Positions 25,042 to 36,605 are shown, counted from the stretch's first letter. The stretch is DNA of 64,000 nt from Odoribacter laneus YIT 12061 (GCF_000243215.1 NZ_JH594596.1:927297-991296), one strand, 5' to 3'. Numbers and translations: made by a program. Notes: generated from the letters alone by a model not told the origin.

Positions 25042-28000
25042 TCACAATAAAATCAGATGCATTTCCAGAAGAGAGAGGATTTTTTTCTTGAGAGTTTTGG
25101 CATCTATCGGTTTGGATGCATAATCGTTAAATCCGCTTTGCAGAATCTGCTGTTCATCTTCGGCATAGGCATAGGCTGTCACCGCGAGAATGGGAACAGT
25201 GATAGAATACTTCCGAATTTCCCGGGTTGCTTCAAAACCATTCAGGACAGGCATATTGATATCCATCAGAATTAAATGAGGTAAATGTTCCTGGAAGAGT
25301 TCCACTGCTTCCTGACCGTTTCGGGCATGAATTAATTGATACTCTTTTTTCAAAATAGATTCAAATAACTTATAATTACTATTGTTATCTTCTGCAATCA
25401 GAATTTTCAATTTATCTTTAGTTATTGTTTCCGGTTCAAATGGCAGAGACGGAGGGAGTATATCGGTTGGTTTAGCCGATTTATAGGGTAGGGTAAACCA
25501 AAATCTGGATCCTTTTCCCATTTCGGATTCTACTCCGATTTCTCCGCCTAATTTGTGGATGATGGTTTCGCAAATAGAAAGTCCTAGACCTGTCCCCTGG
25601 GCAAAATCGTTTAATTTGACAAAACGTCCGAAAATGGTATCTTTCTTTTCTTGAGGGATACCGCAACCTGTATCGGTGACATGAAAATAAAGAAATTTAC
25701 TGTCCGTCGATAAATGATAACCGAAATGAATATTCCCTTCCGATGTAAATTTAATAGCATTATTAAGCAGGTTCAGAATTACTTGCATCAATCGGTTTTT
25801 ATCCGTATGAATCCGGCAATGAGGCAAAGAATCGGTGAAGGATAATTCTACTTTGTCCCGGTTAATTTTTAGCAGGGAGGTTTGTTCAATTTCTCTTAAT
25901 ACTTCGTTGAGGTTAAAATCGGAAGGAACGAATTCCAAGGTGCCTGCTTCGATTTTGGAAAGATCCAGAATATCGCCGATGAGTTGTAATAATAATGTAT
26001 TATTGTTTTCAATGATATTGATGTATTCCTTTTTCTCATCTTCTCCTTCTGCTGTAGATAAAATATTAGAAAATCCGATGATGGCATTGAGAGGTGTCCG
26101 GATTTCATGGCTCATATTGGCTAGAAAAGCGGATTTTAGGCGATTGGATTCTTCTGCTTTTTCTTTGGCCTCCCTCAATTCGTTTTCCATTTTTTTCCGT
26201 TCTGTAATAAGCACAGAAGAACCCACTAATGTTTTGGGGCGTCCGTTCGGATAACGGGAATCAACCGTAGCCTGAGCTTCCACCCATTCCAGTCCGGTAT
26301 GCTGTTGTTGTTTGTGTAGGATCCGGAATTCTTCTTTTACTTTGTGGATACGTCCTTCCACCAAATTACGGTAGGCCTTTTCTACCCGGTCCCGGTCCTG
26401 TTTGTGTATCTTAGCGAAATATTCCGATTCCGGGACAGATAAAACTTCTTCGCTCATTTCTTTATCTTTCAGTTCGACGGGACGGTTCACATCGCAGAGT
26501 ATAACTTTTTTTTCCAGGTCCCATTTCCAGGGAACGACATTAGCTACGTCGAGAGCCATCACTAGTTTGTGATTGACAGATTCGAGTAAAGCACTCATTT
26601 TTCGGATTTTGGTCGTATCTACGCAAAAAACATCCAATATATCTTTTTCGTTAGAAGTGACCCATGCTTCGTAATATCGGTCGGTTTCCGGATAATAATA
26701 TTCAAAGGTGTAAGAACGCTTATTTCCGACAACTTGTTTACAAAGTGTCAGGTATTCAGGTAATATAAATTTAGCCATTTGTTTTCCATACATTCCGATA
26801 GCTTTTTCTTTCGGTATAAAATATTTTTCAAAAATATGGTTTACATCCAGAATAACATAATCGACCATTTCTCCCTGTTCGTCATATATTATTTTTTCCT
26901 GAATATAAGCAATCGGCATACTATTAACCAGATTTTTGAATTTTATCAACAGTTGCATTTCCGAAAGACGTCTCTTTTTTTCCCGGGTCATGGAGCGTAT
27001 ATACATGTACATAAGCCATAGCAAAAGAAGCAGGAAAATAATCCCCATGATAGTATATCGGTTTGTTTCCCAGAAACTCTGAGGTTTCATATAATAATGA
27101 GCATCTTTGGGATAAAGTTTAGGGGATATTCCTGCTTTCTGGAGTACATTGTAGCACAAATAATTTCCTTCTTCTCCTGCGGTATACCAGGAATCTACGG
27201 GTTGATTGGATAAAATTCTTTTGAGTGTATTATCGAGGGTTTTATCGAGGTCCTGATTACAATAGAAATGGCCGCCGGCCATCGTTCCGTCATGTACGCC
27301 AATATCTATAGGAGTAAACAAAGGATGAGCGGTGAGATTTACAATATTTTTATAATTATTGGTGGTTAAATATTTATATCCCGATTGCATATTTTTCTGG
27401 AACCAGCTATAATACAATATACCGGTAAATTCGTCATACCTTTTCAAGGTATCGATCACCTCATCCATTGTCAGCTGTCCTTCTGTGAGATAATCGACCT
27501 GGATCTTCGGAAAATAGTTTTCTATTGTTTCTTTCATTTCTTTACGACCGATAGTACTCACATAACGTCGATCGGAAATAAAAGCTATTTTTTTCATCTT
27601 TGGAAGGAGACGTTGCATGAGTTGGATAGTACCTTTCAGGTGAACAGGACAATCGATAACGGTCACCTTTGTTTCCTGAATACTCTCTCGTAAAGGGCGT
27701 AAAGAATCCCAGGGAATTTCTTTTTCCAGATAGTAACAGCTTGGAGGAGCCAGTTCTTGTCCGTCAGCACACAATACAAGGGGGATATCTTTCCAAAGGG
27801 TCTGGACCTCTTCCTGGAAAAGGGCCCAAGCTCCATTTCCGAGAAAAACGATGACAATAGGTTTGATGTCCTTGTATTTACGTCTTATGTCCTGTTTTAT
27901 TTCCTCCATTTCTTCTTTAGCATCAATATCCAGGATATGGAGGGATTCGGTATATAAGTTCAGATTTTTTCGAGGTTCTGAAATATCGTTTCGGATTTTA

Positions 28001-28155
28001 TCGATGATATGGGAAGACCAAGGGCTGGAATCCAGATAAGTATTTATAACTAATATATATCCTTTTTTCTCTTGGGAAACTTCTTGACAAAAGGCTATCA
28101 GGGATAAGCTTAATACAGAAAGTAATAAACTTAATCGTTTTAAAATTGAATACAT
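25042..28155 (-). CDS. Hybrid sensor histidine kinase/response regulator with periplasmic binding-protein-like sensor
   Basis: The 1037-residue membrane sensor has, in order: a signal peptide (1-23), a periplasmic region resembling an ABC-transporter substrate-binding fold (about 30-345), one membrane helix (about 366-386), two PAS-type regions (about 400-530 and 535-660), HisKA with the phosphorylated His in [16 protein letters not shown] (about 677), HATPase_c (about 785-905; N box [10 protein letters not shown] motifs DTGCGIP and GTGLGLSI) and a receiver domain (about 925-1037) with Asp in [13 protein letters not shown]. No DNA-binding domain follows, so output must pass through another protein or another phosphotransfer step. 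No transport or catabolic genes lie next to it, so the signal sensed is unknown. It is transcribed alone. Confidence 0.93.
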   Translation of the reverse strand: MYSILKRLSLLLSVLSLSLIAFCQEVSQEKKGYILVINTYLDSSPWSSHIIDKIRNDISEPRKNLNLYTESLHILDIDAKEEMEEIKQDIRRKYKDIKPIVIVFLGNGAWALFQEEVQTLWKDIPLVLCADGQELAPPSCYYLEKEIPWDSLRPLRESIQETKVTVIDCPVHLKGTIQLMQRLLPKMKKIAFISDRRYVSTIGRKEMKETIENYFPKIQVDYLTEGQLTMDEVIDTLKRYDEFTGILYYSWFQKNMQSGYKYLTTNNYKNIVNLTAHPLFTPIDIGVHDGTMAGGHFYCNQDLDKTLDNTLKRILSNQPVDSWYTAGEEGNYLCYNVLQKAGISPKLYPKDAHYYMKPQSFWETNRYTIMGIIFLLLLLWLMYMYIRSMTREKKRRLSEMQLLIKFKNLVNSMPIAYIQEKIIYDEQGEMVDYVILDVNHIFEKYFIPKEKAIGMYGKQMAKFILPEYLTLCKQVVGNKRSYTFEYYYPETDRYYEAWVTSNEKDILDVFCVDTTKIRKMSALLESVNHKLVMALDVANVVPWKWDLEKKVILCDVNRPVELKDKEMSEEVLSVPESEYFAKIHKQDRDRVEKAYRNLVEGRIHKVKEEFRILHKQQQHTGLEWVEAQATVDSRYPNGRPKTLVGSSVLITERKKMENELREAKEKAEESNRLKSAFLANMSHEIRTPLNAIIGFSNILSTAEGEDEKKEYINIIENNNTLLLQLIGDILDLSKIEAGTLEFVPSDFNLNEVLREIEQTSLLKINRDKVELSFTDSLPHCRIHTDKNRLMQVILNLLNNAIKFTSEGNIHFGYHLSTDSKFLYFHVTDTGCGIPQEKKDTIFGRFVKLNDFAQGTGLGLSICETIIHKLGGEIGVESEMGKGSRFWFTLPYKSAKPTDILPPSLPFEPETITKDKLKILIAEDNNSNYKLFESILKKEYQLIHARNGQEAVELFQEHLPHLILMDINMPVLNGFEATREIRKYSITVPILAVTAYAYAEDEQQILQSGFNDYASKPIDAKTLKKKILSLLEMHLILL

Positions 28156-28899
28156 GTTTTATTATTAATGGCGAATAAGCGGACGAAGTTATAAAATAAC
28201 TGAAATTTAAGCATAAATCTATCGGATAATTTCAGGAAAAAAGAGTTAATTCGTAAATTCAAAAATTTATGGATTGAGGCGTTTACAGAATAGCAGTGTT
28301 AAAAGGATCTCTTAGGAGATAAATGCAATCTTAGAAGATATAAATAAACCCATCAAAAAAGTGCTCGGCAGTGAACAAAGAAACGCTTATCGTTTTCCGA
28401 TAAAGCCGGAAAAACCGACTCGAAATCATTTGTGTTTTTTCAAAATTCGCCCTTTTTGAACCTTTCTCTATTCGCCTTTTTGAAGCTTTTCGTCAGTTAT
28501 TTTCCTTTTTTTCAAAAAAAATATTAGATATAATATACTGATTATTAGATGTCTATTAAAATAAATTATTTTTTTTAGAAAAAAAGAGGAAAAAATGTAA
28601 CCCGGACTTATTTCTTCCCGTTAAAGAGAGTGTAAATGATGATTGAAATTTATGATTTTATTTAGCTGTTATTTAGATTAAATTATTTAGCACACACCAC
28701 GAGGGAGGGGATAGCTTATAAACAAGCTGGTTTTCAAAAGAGTTCTTTAAATGATTGGAATATGGCCTACAGGACAAATATTACACCACGCACATACACA
28801 CCACACACAGACGCACGCACACATACATACAACATCTTTTCATAGTCCTACATATTTCGGCTTTAAAGATTCTGCGGGATGCCTCCCTTTTATTTTTAT

Positions 28900-28925
28900 A
28901 CGTTCAGGTTTTCGAACGTTTTTTG
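28900..28925 (+). terminator. Terminator-like hairpin, orphan
   Basis: ACGTTC (28900-28905) pairs with GAACGT (28914-28919) and is followed by TTTTTT. It lies 21 bases before a stronger terminator; no clear gene is upstream on the plus strand. Confidence 0.45.
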
Positions 28926-28945
28926 AAAATTTTATCCCAAAATAC

Positions 28946-28976
28946 AAAGGCTGTCGGTTTTCGACAGCCTTTTTTC
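28946..28976 (+). terminator. Strong intrinsic terminator, orphan
   Basis: AAAGGCTGTCG (28946-28956) pairs perfectly with CGACAGCCTTT (28962-28972) around a five-base loop and is followed by T. It is a textbook terminator, but the preceding ~800 bases on the plus strand contain no recognised gene, so it may end a small RNA or a leader transcript. Confidence 0.75.
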
Positions 28977-28980
28977 ATTT

Positions 28981-29019
28981 AAAATTACACATTAGGGACG
29001 TGCCCTAATGTGTAATTTT
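28981..29019. repeat. Palindromic repeat, copy A (perfect 17-bp stem)
   Basis: The stem 28981-28997 (containing TTACACATTAGGG) pairs perfectly with 29003-29019 (CCCTAATGTGTAA) around the loop ACGTG. Three more copies lie at 61069-61106, 61991-62025 and 62063-62100. It immediately follows the orphan terminator. Confidence 0.85.
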
Positions 29020-29299
29020 CCGTATTTTCATTCTGTCTCGTTTGTTTTTCCGATTCTTGGAGAGAAAATATAATTCTTCCCTTACGCGTAATACTATTCG
29101 TTTTGTCCTGAACTTTGGCTGCTGAGAGAGGAGAATAAATTTATATCGGAAAATTATTTATAGTCTTTTCCTTTCCAGGATTACGTTGTTTTTTAGAAAA
29201 AAATAATGGTTATCCTTTGTATCTGATTTTACGAACGTTTTTTAGGGAAAATTAGGTTTCCTCTGTTTACAAATGTTTTCTTTTACGATGTATTTATTG

Positions 29300-29307
29300 T
29301 AAATTTG
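29300..29307 (+). promoter_or_regulatory. -7 promoter box (TAAATTTG) for uvrA
   Basis: TAAATTTG matches TAnnTTTG and lies 24 bases upstream of the ATG at 29332. No LexA-like operator was recognised. Confidence 0.5.
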
Positions 29308-29331
29308 CAGGTTCTTAAAAAAGAAGGAAAT

Positions 29332-32232
29332 ATGAAGGAATATCAGGAAGAGGAGGGGGTTATTGCTATTTACGGTGCCAGGGAGCATAATCTGAAAAAC
29401 ATAGATTTGACTATCCCGCGAAACAGTTTGACGGTTATTACCGGGTTAAGCGGAAGTGGAAAGTCATCTCTTGCTTTCGATACGATTTATGCGGAAGGAC
29501 AGCGTCGGTATATGGAGACGTTCTCTGCTTATGCCCGTCAGTTTTTAGGGGGAATGGAACGTCCGGACGTAGATAAAATAACAGGATTAAGTCCTGTCAT
29601 CTCGATAGAACAAAAGACAACCAATAAAAATCCTCGGTCTACCGTGGGAACTACCACTGAAATATACGATTTTCTGCGTTTATTATTCGCGAGGGCTGGA
29701 GAAGCTTATTCGTATATGACGGGGAGTAAGATGGTAAAATATACGGATGAAAAAATCATCGAATTGATTCAGAGTGATTTTGCCGGGAAAAAAATTTTAT
29801 TACTGGCACCCGTTGTAAAAGGCCGTAAAGGAAATTACAAAGAGTTATTCGAAAATTTGAGAAAAAAGGGATTTATTTCCGTTCGGGTAGATGGAGAGAT
29901 TCGGGAGATTACGGTAGGGATGAGTGTAGATCGGTATAAAATGCACGATATTGAGATCGTTGTCGATAAGATTGTAATTGACCAGCCGGATCTGAAACGT
30001 TTGAAAGCTTCTGTGGCTACGGCTATGAAATACGGGGAAGGAGTGCTGACGATCAAAGATTATGAAAGCGAAGAGATTAAATATTATAGTCGGCGGTTAA
30101 TGTGTCCGGATACCGGGATTTCTTATAAAGATCCGGCTCCGCATTCTTTTTCTTTCAATTCGCCTCACGGAGCCTGTCCGAAGTGTAAAGGGTTGGGGTA
30201 TGTGACTGCTGTCGATATGGAAAAAATTGTTCCGGATAAGACCTTATCCATCTACCAGGGGGGAATTCTGCCTTTGGGAAAATATAAAAACAGTATTTTA
30301 TTTTGGCAGATTGATACGGTTTTAAAGAAACATGGGGCAACTATACATACCCGCATTCAGGATTTACCAGAGGAAGCTTTGACGGATATACTTTATGGGT
30401 ATCCCGGTCAAATTCGTTTGGAAAATAAAGAACTGGGTGTTCTTTCCAATTCGTTATACACTTTCGAAGGAATTATCAAATACATTACCTTACAGGAAGA
30501 GAATAGTACTTCCAAAAAAGCGAATAAGTGGGCGGAGCAATTTATTTCGGTGGTAAAATGTGATGTTTGTCAGGGGCAGCGGTTAAATCAGGCTTCTTTG
30601 CATTTCAGGATTGCAGGGAAAAACATAGCAGAGTTGGCTCAGATGGAATTGACGGATTTGTACGACTGGGTTTGTGAAACAGAGTCCCGTTTAGAAGAGA
30701 AACAGCGTCAGATTGCCGGAGAAATATTTAAAGAAATTCGAACCCGTTTGAAATTTTTACTGGATGTCGGATTGGAATATCTTTCTCTCGACCGGCAGTC
30801 GATGACGCTCAGTGGGGGGGAATCCCAGCGGATTCGGTTGGCTACTCAAATCGGCTCTCAGTTGGTAAATGTATTATACATTTTAGATGAGCCCAGTATC
30901 GGATTGCACCAGAAAGATAACCGGAAATTGATCCGGTCTTTGCAACAATTGAGGGATGCCGGTAATTCTGTTATCGTTGTAGAGCACGATAAAGAGATGA
31001 TGGAGCATGCAGATTATATTGTAGATATGGGACCTCTGGCTGGCCGAAAGGGGGGAGAAGTCATGGCTATTGGTCCGATAGAAGAGATACAGAAAAGTAA
31101 TAGTTTGACGGCCCAATATTTAAATGGGCAAAAAGAAATCCGGATTCCGGAAGAAAGGCGTTCGGGAAACGGGAAATTTCTGATACTAAAAGGTTGCACT
31201 GGAAACAATCTGAAAGAAGTGGATGTCCGTATTCCCTTGGGAATGCTGGTGTGTGTGACCGGGGTGAGTGGAAGTGGTAAGTCTTCTTTGATTAACGGGA
31301 CTTTACATCCGATTCTAAGTGAGAAGTTCTACCGGGCAGTGGTGACGCCCTTACCTTATCAGTCGATAGAGGGAGTAGAAAATATTGATAAGGTGGTGGT
31401 GGTGGATCAAAGTCCTTTGGGGCGTACCCCTCGTTCCAATCCGGCTACCTATACCGGTATTTTTTCCGATATCCGGAAAATTTTTGAAAAATTGCCTGAA
31501 TCCCAGATCCGGGGATATTCTGCGGGACGTTTTTCTTTCAATATTCCCGGGGGACGTTGTGAAGAGTGTAAGGGAGCTGGTGTGAAGACAATTGAGATGA
31601 ATTTTTTACCGGATGTATACGTACATTGTGAAGCTTGTAACGGGAAACGCTATAACAAAGAAACACTGGAAGTCCGTTATAAAGGAAAATCCATTGGAGA
31701 TGTGCTGAATATGACGATCAACCAAGCCGTAGAATTTTTTGAAAATGTTTCTTACCTTCAGCAGAAATTAAAAGTTTTGCAGGATGTGGGACTGGGGTAT
31801 ATTAAATTGGGACAACAGTGTACTACGCTTAGCGGAGGCGAGTCCCAACGGATCAAATTGGCCACCGAACTTTCCAAAAAAGATACGGGAAAAACCTTAT
31901 ATATTCTGGATGAACCGACTACCGGATTACATTTTGAGGATATCCATATCTTGTTGGAAGTCATACAGAAATTGGTGAATAAGGGGAATTCCGTGATTAT
32001 CATAGAACACAACCTGGATGTGATTAAGGTTGCTGACTATCTGATCGATATGGGACCCGGTGGGGGAAAAGAAGGGGGAAGGATAGTAGCTACCGGTACT
32101 CCGGAAGAAGTGGCTAAAGTGAAAGAATCGGAGACCGGGAAATTTCTGGAAGAAGAATTGAAAAAAATAAAAAACGTCCGTAGGAGCAGTGGAAAAAGCG
32201 AGGTACGAGCTTTCAGAAAGACCAGTCCGTAA
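29332..32232 (+). CDS. uvrA: Excinuclease ABC subunit A
   Basis: UvrA is the damage-recognition ATPase of nucleotide excision repair. The ATG at 29332 ([20 protein letters not shown], preceded by AAGAAGGAAAT) is chosen over an upstream TTG; the product is 966 residues. There are two ABC modules: Walker [15 protein letters not shown] near the N-terminus and [14 protein letters not shown] in the second half, each with an LSGGESQRI signature and a [12 protein letters not shown] Walker B. Zinc-finger cysteines are visible in CPDTG...CPKCKGLGY and CEECKGAG...CEACNGKRY. The last ~20 residues are a basic, low-complexity tail. It is followed 43 bases later by a small monooxygenase gene. Confidence 0.96.
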   Translation: MKEYQEEEGVIAIYGAREHNLKNIDLTIPRNSLTVITGLSGSGKSSLAFDTIYAEGQRRYMETFSAYARQFLGGMERPDVDKITGLSPVISIEQKTTNKNPRSTVGTTTEIYDFLRLLFARAGEAYSYMTGSKMVKYTDEKIIELIQSDFAGKKILLLAPVVKGRKGNYKELFENLRKKGFISVRVDGEIREITVGMSVDRYKMHDIEIVVDKIVIDQPDLKRLKASVATAMKYGEGVLTIKDYESEEIKYYSRRLMCPDTGISYKDPAPHSFSFNSPHGACPKCKGLGYVTAVDMEKIVPDKTLSIYQGGILPLGKYKNSILFWQIDTVLKKHGATIHTRIQDLPEEALTDILYGYPGQIRLENKELGVLSNSLYTFEGIIKYITLQEENSTSKKANKWAEQFISVVKCDVCQGQRLNQASLHFRIAGKNIAELAQMELTDLYDWVCETESRLEEKQRQIAGEIFKEIRTRLKFLLDVGLEYLSLDRQSMTLSGGESQRIRLATQIGSQLVNVLYILDEPSIGLHQKDNRKLIRSLQQLRDAGNSVIVVEHDKEMMEHADYIVDMGPLAGRKGGEVMAIGPIEEIQKSNSLTAQYLNGQKEIRIPEERRSGNGKFLILKGCTGNNLKEVDVRIPLGMLVCVTGVSGSGKSSLINGTLHPILSEKFYRAVVTPLPYQSIEGVENIDKVVVVDQSPLGRTPRSNPATYTGIFSDIRKIFEKLPESQIRGYSAGRFSFNIPGGRCEECKGAGVKTIEMNFLPDVYVHCEACNGKRYNKETLEVRYKGKSIGDVLNMTINQAVEFFENVSYLQQKLKVLQDVGLGYIKLGQQCTTLSGGESQRIKLATELSKKDTGKTLYILDEPTTGLHFEDIHILLEVIQKLVNKGNSVIIIEHNLDVIKVADYLIDMGPGGGKEGGRIVATGTPEEVAKVKESETGKFLEEELKKIKNVRRSSGKSEVRAFRKTSP

Positions 32233-32275
32233 GGCCGGAGGAAGAGGCGGACACAAACTTTTAAATAAAAATCCT

Positions 32276-32551
32276 ATGATCAGATTAAATGTATTTGTAA
32301 AAGTGAAATCCGAAAATCGGAAAGAAGTTTTGGACACTTTATTGGAATTGGCAGAGCAGTCGCAGAAAGAAAAAGGGTGTATTGCTTATGGAATTTTTGA
32401 AAGCAGTACGGATAAGGAAGTTTTGATGATTTGTGAAACCTGGTCCGGAGAAGAAGAACTGTCTGCCCATGAAAAAACCCATCATTTCGTTACTCTGGTA
32501 GGTAAAACACAGCAATTAGCCGAAATGAAGCTGGAACGGTTTATGTTTTAA
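32276..32551 (+). CDS. Antibiotic biosynthesis monooxygenase (ABM) domain protein, YgiN-like
   Basis: The 91-residue protein is a ferredoxin-like dimeric alpha/beta barrel domain (MIRLNVFVKVKSENRKEVLD, then EKGCIAYGIFESSTDKEVLM and ETWSGEEELSAHEKTHHF). Relatives act as quinol or small-aromatic monooxygenases, or simply bind small molecules. The start at 32276 gives the family length; an upstream in-frame start would overlap the uvrA tail. The substrate is unknown. Confidence 0.85.
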   Translation: MIRLNVFVKVKSENRKEVLDTLLELAEQSQKEKGCIAYGIFESSTDKEVLMICETWSGEEELSAHEKTHHFVTLVGKTQQLAEMKLERFMF

Positions 32552-32939
32552 AAACATAAATAGTTGAGTACTCCAAAGTTAATTCTTCATTCAAAGTTTT
32601 GGTAAAGGAATAAATAACTTTTCTTTTACCAAAACTAGAGGTATACTAACGAGAGAGCTGCCGGACGAATCTCAATCGTTCGGTCATTTACCTTCCCGAA
32701 AAACAAAAAGCATTTCTTCCTTCCCTGATAGTACTGCGTAGATAGGTGTGCCTACGATGCTGGGCAGCGAACCTTTGGGTTGAATGGAGTTTGCTGTTTT
32801 TCAATCTTAAATTTTTCTCAAAAACATAAGTTTCGTTAATTTTCGAATCGAATACGCGTATTTAGCTAGCATGGATGGCTATTCGTTATTTTTACATTCA
32901 AACCTGAACTTCCGGTTGTGGAATTCTCCTTTCCAGTTG
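32552..32939. other. Intergenic region with two inverted repeats
   Basis: No gene is seen in these 388 bases. There is a perfect 12-bp inverted repeat with an 18-base loop (32595-32606 with 32625-32636) without a T-run, and an 8-bp hairpin CCGGACGA/TCGTTCGG (32661-32668 with 32676-32683). They lie between the convergent ABM and transporter genes and may act in transcript ending or stability. Confidence 0.5.
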
Positions 32940-34298
32940 TCAAACCTTATTCAGGATTCCTAAAACATTCAGGAGGATCAATAAGATACAGACCGGAGCT
33001 ATATAGCGGAGAATAAAGACATAGAGTTTGAAAAAATAAATTTTCAGACTACCGTTATTGCTGATCTCGCTGTAAAGTATTGCTTTATTGAGATACCAGC
33101 CAGCAAAGATACAGATTAAGATACCTCCTATGGGTAATAAAATGTTGGAGCAAAGATAATCGCAGGCTTCGAAAAAAGACATCCCGAAGAGGTGTACTTC
33201 TTTAAGGGGGCCGAAAGATAAGGTATTAAAACTGCCTAAAAAGGTAATGGCGAAAGTGGCTATTAAAGAAGCCAAGGGGCGTCGTATTTTCTTCTCTTCC
33301 ACCAGATAGGCAACGGGCACTTCCAGTAGAGAAATGGCAGAAGTCAAGGCAGCAAAAGTGAGGAGGATAAAAAAGAGGATCGCCCATATTTGTCCGGCCG
33401 GCAGACTTTGGAAAACTTTGGGGAGGGTCAGGAACACCAGTCCCGGACCAGCCTGAGGATCAATATCAAAGGAAAAGACGGCGGGTAAAATAGCTATTCC
33501 CGCCAATATAGCGACGAGCGTATCGGTAAAAATGACTTTTAAAGATATTCCGACCAGATTGTCGTTTTTGGGAATATAGGAAGCATAGGTAAGCAATATA
33601 CCCATACCGACCGAAAGGGAAAAGAAGGCCTGTCCCAAGGCCGATAAAATGCTATCTGCTGTCAATTCGGAGAATTTCGGAAAAAATAAAAATTCCAGAC
33701 CTTTGCGGGAACCGCTGAGTGTACAGGCACTGATACTCAAAGCTATGATAATAATGAATAACAACGGCATCATGATTTTAGTATAGCGTTCAATGCCTTT
33801 TTGTATACCAGCCATTACAATTGCTCCTGTGAGTAACATGAATCCGGTTTGCCAGAGGACAGCTTTGTAAGGATGGGAGATAAACGTATTGAATATCGTA
33901 TTGATATCCTCGGCGCTCTGGTCTTTAAAGGCATTACTCAGGGATAACCATACATACTCCAGGGTCCAGCCGGACACTGTTCCGTAAAAAGACAATATTA
34001 GAGAGGCGGCAATAATCGATAAAATCCCAAAAAGAAACCATTTGGTTTTAGGGGCCAAGGTTTGAAAAGTGCCGAAGGCATTCCGCTGAGACCGGCGTCC
34101 TAAAGAGAATTCTGCCAGCATAACCGGAAATCCGATGGCCAATGTAAAAAAAATATATACTATCAGGAAAGCGCCTCCTCCATTGCTGCCGGCTTCGTAG
34201 GGAAACTTCCAGATATTTCCCAAACCTACGGCAGAACCCGCCAGGGCAGCTATGGCCCCGAATTTTGATTTAAAACTATCTCTCGTATTAGAATGCAT
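32940..34298 (-). CDS. Neurotransmitter:sodium symporter family transporter
   Basis: The 452-residue LeuT-fold inner-membrane protein has about 11-12 helices. The signature region near the N-terminus, ALAGSAVGLGNIWKFPYEAG, forms the sodium and substrate site; other family motifs include GFPVMLAEFSLGRRS and FFSLSVGMGILLTYASYI. Bacterial members take up amino acids (Trp, Leu, Tyr or others) with sodium. It is transcribed alone on the minus strand, and its substrate cannot be told from the sequence. Confidence 0.92.
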   Translation of the reverse strand: MHSNTRDSFKSKFGAIAALAGSAVGLGNIWKFPYEAGSNGGGAFLIVYIFFTLAIGFPVMLAEFSLGRRSQRNAFGTFQTLAPKTKWFLFGILSIIAASLILSFYGTVSGWTLEYVWLSLSNAFKDQSAEDINTIFNTFISHPYKAVLWQTGFMLLTGAIVMAGIQKGIERYTKIMMPLLFIIIIALSISACTLSGSRKGLEFLFFPKFSELTADSILSALGQAFFSLSVGMGILLTYASYIPKNDNLVGISLKVIFTDTLVAILAGIAILPAVFSFDIDPQAGPGLVFLTLPKVFQSLPAGQIWAILFFILLTFAALTSAISLLEVPVAYLVEEKKIRRPLASLIATFAITFLGSFNTLSFGPLKEVHLFGMSFFEACDYLCSNILLPIGGILICIFAGWYLNKAILYSEISNNGSLKIYFFKLYVFILRYIAPVCILLILLNVLGILNKV

Positions 34299-34528
34299 GT
34301 TTTTATCCGTATTTTGCTTTCAAAATTAACATATTCCTGTGTTTAAAAGAGCAAGATCGCAAAGTTTAACAATTTGTTTTGCAGTATATTACATAAAATA
34401 ACTTTTCACTTACGATTTGATACTATTCTGCTCTATATTGGTAACGATTTTACATTTTAAAAGGAAAGAGAGGAAGCACTGCCCTTGCTTTTTCAGCTTC
34501 CAACTTTTTACTTTTTCCCTTAAAAAGT

Positions 34529-34536
34529 TATCTTTG
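34529..34536 (+). promoter_or_regulatory. -7 promoter box (TATCTTTG) for guaA
   Basis: TATCTTTG is a perfect TAnnTTTG match, giving a leader of about 100 bases before the guaA ATG at 34644. No purine riboswitch fold was recognised in that leader. Confidence 0.55.
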
Positions 34537-34643
34537 TCCTGTCGAATAGGGAATATAAAAGAAAGAAAAAATACTGTCGGGAGATTATCCTTATTCGTTA
34601 AAGACTTAGAGATGTAAATCAGCCATTTATAATACCTAATACA

Positions 34644-36173
34644 ATGCAGGAAAAAATTTTGATATTGGATTTCGGTTCGCAATATACTCAGTTAATTGCG
34701 CGCAGAATACGGGAACTGAATGTTTATTGTGAAATTTATCCTTATAATCACTATCCCGCTCCGGACGAATCGGTAAAAGGAGTAATCCTCTCGGGAAGTC
34801 CTTTTTCCGTTAGGGATAAAAATGCTCCCCGGCCCGACTTGAGTGGTATAAAGGGGAAATTACCTTTATTGGGGGTTTGTTTCGGAGCCCAATATCTGGC
34901 TCAGCATTTTGGAGGAGAAGTGAGAGCTTGTAATAAGCGGGAGTACGGAAGGGCTAATTTGGCTTATATCGACAAAGAAAGTTTATTATTTAATGGAATC
35001 AGTGAACATTCCCAGGTATGGATGTCCCACGGGGATACGATTGAAAAACTGCCGGTTGACTGCCGGATAATTGCCAGTACTGCTGATGTCAAAAACGCTG
35101 CTTTTAAAATAGAGGATGAGATAACCTATGGGATACAGTTTCATCCGGAGGTATATCATAGTACAGAAGGAAAATGGTTGTTGCGGAATTTTGTCGTGAA
35201 TATTTGCGGTTGTTCGCAAAATTGGACTCCTGATTCTTTTGTAGAAACGACAGTAAAAGAATTAAGGGAAAAACTGGGGACAGACCGGGTAATTTTGGGC
35301 TTATCCGGGGGAGTGGATTCAACGGTAGCAGCGATGTTGTTGCATAAAGCTGTCGGGGAAAACCTGACCTGTATTTTTGTCGACAACGGTTTGTTGCGGA
35401 AAAACGAATTCAAAAACGTATTGGAGAATTATAAAGAGTTGGGATTGAATGTAGTGGGAGCAGAAGCCGGGGATTTGTTCCTGGATCGTCTGGCCGGGGT
35501 AAAAGAACCGGAAAAGAAGCGGAAAATTATTGGAAGTACCTTTATAGATGTTTTTGATAAAGAAGCTTCTAAGATAAAAGATGCAAGATGGCTGGGACAA
35601 GGTACCATTTATCCGGATGTTATTGAATCTCTTTCGGTAAACGGCCCTTCTCAGACCATAAAGTCGCATCACAATGTGGGTGGGTTACCGGATTATATGA
35701 AGTTGAAATTAGTGGAACCTTTGCGTTTGCTTTTTAAAGATGAGGTAAGAAGGGTGGGAAAGAGCTTGGGTTTGGCCGATAAGTTTTTGCAGAGGCATCC
35801 CTTTCCTGGCCCGGGATTGGCTATTCGTATTCTGGGAGAGATTACCCGTGAAAAAGTAACCTTACTGCAGGAAGCGGATCATATTTTCGTCTCCATGTTG
35901 CAGGAAGAGGGACTTTATAATCAAGTATGGCAGGCCGGAGTGATGTTATTACCGGTGCAAAGCGTTGGTGTAATGGGGGATGAGCGTACTTATGAAAGTG
36001 TGGTTGCTTTGCGGGCTGTTGAATCCACGGATGGGATGACTGCCGATTGGTGTCATTTGCCTTACGACTTTCTGGCCCGGGTATCCAACCGCATCATCAA
36101 CAACGTCAGAGGGATTAACCGCGTGGTTTACGACATCAGTTCCAAACCACCTGCCACGATCGAGTGGGAATAA
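34644..36173 (+). CDS. guaA: GMP synthase (glutamine-hydrolysing)
   Basis: GuaA converts XMP to GMP with ATP and glutamine. The 509-residue protein has a class I glutamine amidotransferase domain (1-190; nucleophile Cys in [13 protein letters not shown], with His/Glu in QFHPEVYH), the PP-loop ATP pyrophosphatase domain ([13 protein letters not shown] near 216) and the C-terminal dimerisation domain ending KPPATIEWE. The length is normal. It ends at a strong terminator at 36218-36249 and is monocistronic. Confidence 0.97.
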   Translation: MQEKILILDFGSQYTQLIARRIRELNVYCEIYPYNHYPAPDESVKGVILSGSPFSVRDKNAPRPDLSGIKGKLPLLGVCFGAQYLAQHFGGEVRACNKREYGRANLAYIDKESLLFNGISEHSQVWMSHGDTIEKLPVDCRIIASTADVKNAAFKIEDEITYGIQFHPEVYHSTEGKWLLRNFVVNICGCSQNWTPDSFVETTVKELREKLGTDRVILGLSGGVDSTVAAMLLHKAVGENLTCIFVDNGLLRKNEFKNVLENYKELGLNVVGAEAGDLFLDRLAGVKEPEKKRKIIGSTFIDVFDKEASKIKDARWLGQGTIYPDVIESLSVNGPSQTIKSHHNVGGLPDYMKLKLVEPLRLLFKDEVRRVGKSLGLADKFLQRHPFPGPGLAIRILGEITREKVTLLQEADHIFVSMLQEEGLYNQVWQAGVMLLPVQSVGVMGDERTYESVVALRAVESTDGMTADWCHLPYDFLARVSNRIINNVRGINRVVYDISSKPPATIEWE

Positions 36174-36217
36174 AAGCGGGTCAATAACCCTGCTAAAGAG
36201 TATATCTCAATCCATTC

Positions 36218-36249
36218 AAACCAGTCATTTGCATGTAAATGACTGGTTT
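36218..36249 (+). terminator. Intrinsic terminator of guaA
   Basis: AAACCAGTCATTT (36218-36230) pairs perfectly with AAATGACTGGTTT (36237-36249) around a six-base loop and is followed by CCTTTTTAT. Confidence 0.8.
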
Positions 36250-36605
36250 CCTTTTTATCGTGTTTTTGAAAATGAATCTTTGGTGAGTTTCTTATAATAC
36301 CTTCTTGCGGCTGTAGTGAATTTCTTAAACTTTTTAATATATTTTCATTTCCTTTGGGCGGGAATAAAAAAATATTTACCTTTGTCCAATCAATCCCTTT
36401 TTAAATTTTAAACAGATGTTCCTGATGCCTGCCGGCAGAAAGGAGATTTTTATTTTATTCATTATGGACGGATTGTTCTGATTGTGTTAAACAGTTGAAA
36501 TGGCTCGAAGGCTTGGGAAAATTTCCCCAAAAAGGGGGAATTATGCCTTGAAATGTCCTTTGACAGGCTGTTTTAAAACAATGTTTAACATTAAAAACCA
36601 GAACG
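36250..36605 (+). other. Leader region upstream of the hypothetical gene at 36606, containing a promoter and a tiny ORF
   Basis: The promoter at 36353-36384 would give a leader of about 215 bases. The leader holds a 21-codon ORF (36416-36481; MFLMPAGRKEIFILFIMDGLF), a CTGCCGGCAG self-complementary site inside that ORF, and an A/T-rich end. The ORF has no clear ribosome site and is uncertain. No other gene is seen. Confidence 0.4.
36353..36384 (+). promoter_or_regulatory. Consensus Bacteroidota promoter (TTTG-N20-TACCTTTG)
   Basis: TTTG (36353-36356), a spacer of exactly 20 bases and TACCTTTG (36377-36384) fully match the housekeeping promoter consensus. The next annotated gene begins 222 bases downstream. 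Confidence 0.7.

Larger units (their letters stand above)
28156..29331. other. Long AT-rich intergenic region with a CA-rich tract, tandem hairpins and a palindromic repeat
   Basis: The 1.18 kb between the kinase (minus) and uvrA (plus) has no convincing gene. Items visible in order: a direct repeat of TTCGCC plus CTTTTTGAA (about 28445-28485); a G-poor CA-rich tract (28782-28835) that a frame from ATG 28751 reads as a histidine-rich peptide; three successive hairpins followed by T-runs (28876-28895, 28900-28925 and 28946-28976); a perfect palindromic repeat (28981-29019); and the -7 box of uvrA. The hairpins imply a plus-strand transcript ending here without a recognisable gene. Confidence 0.6.

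Noticed and set aside
28447-28490. Direct repeat of TTCGCC plus CTTTTTGAA
   Set aside because: Only two short imperfect copies in AT-rich sequence; could be chance.
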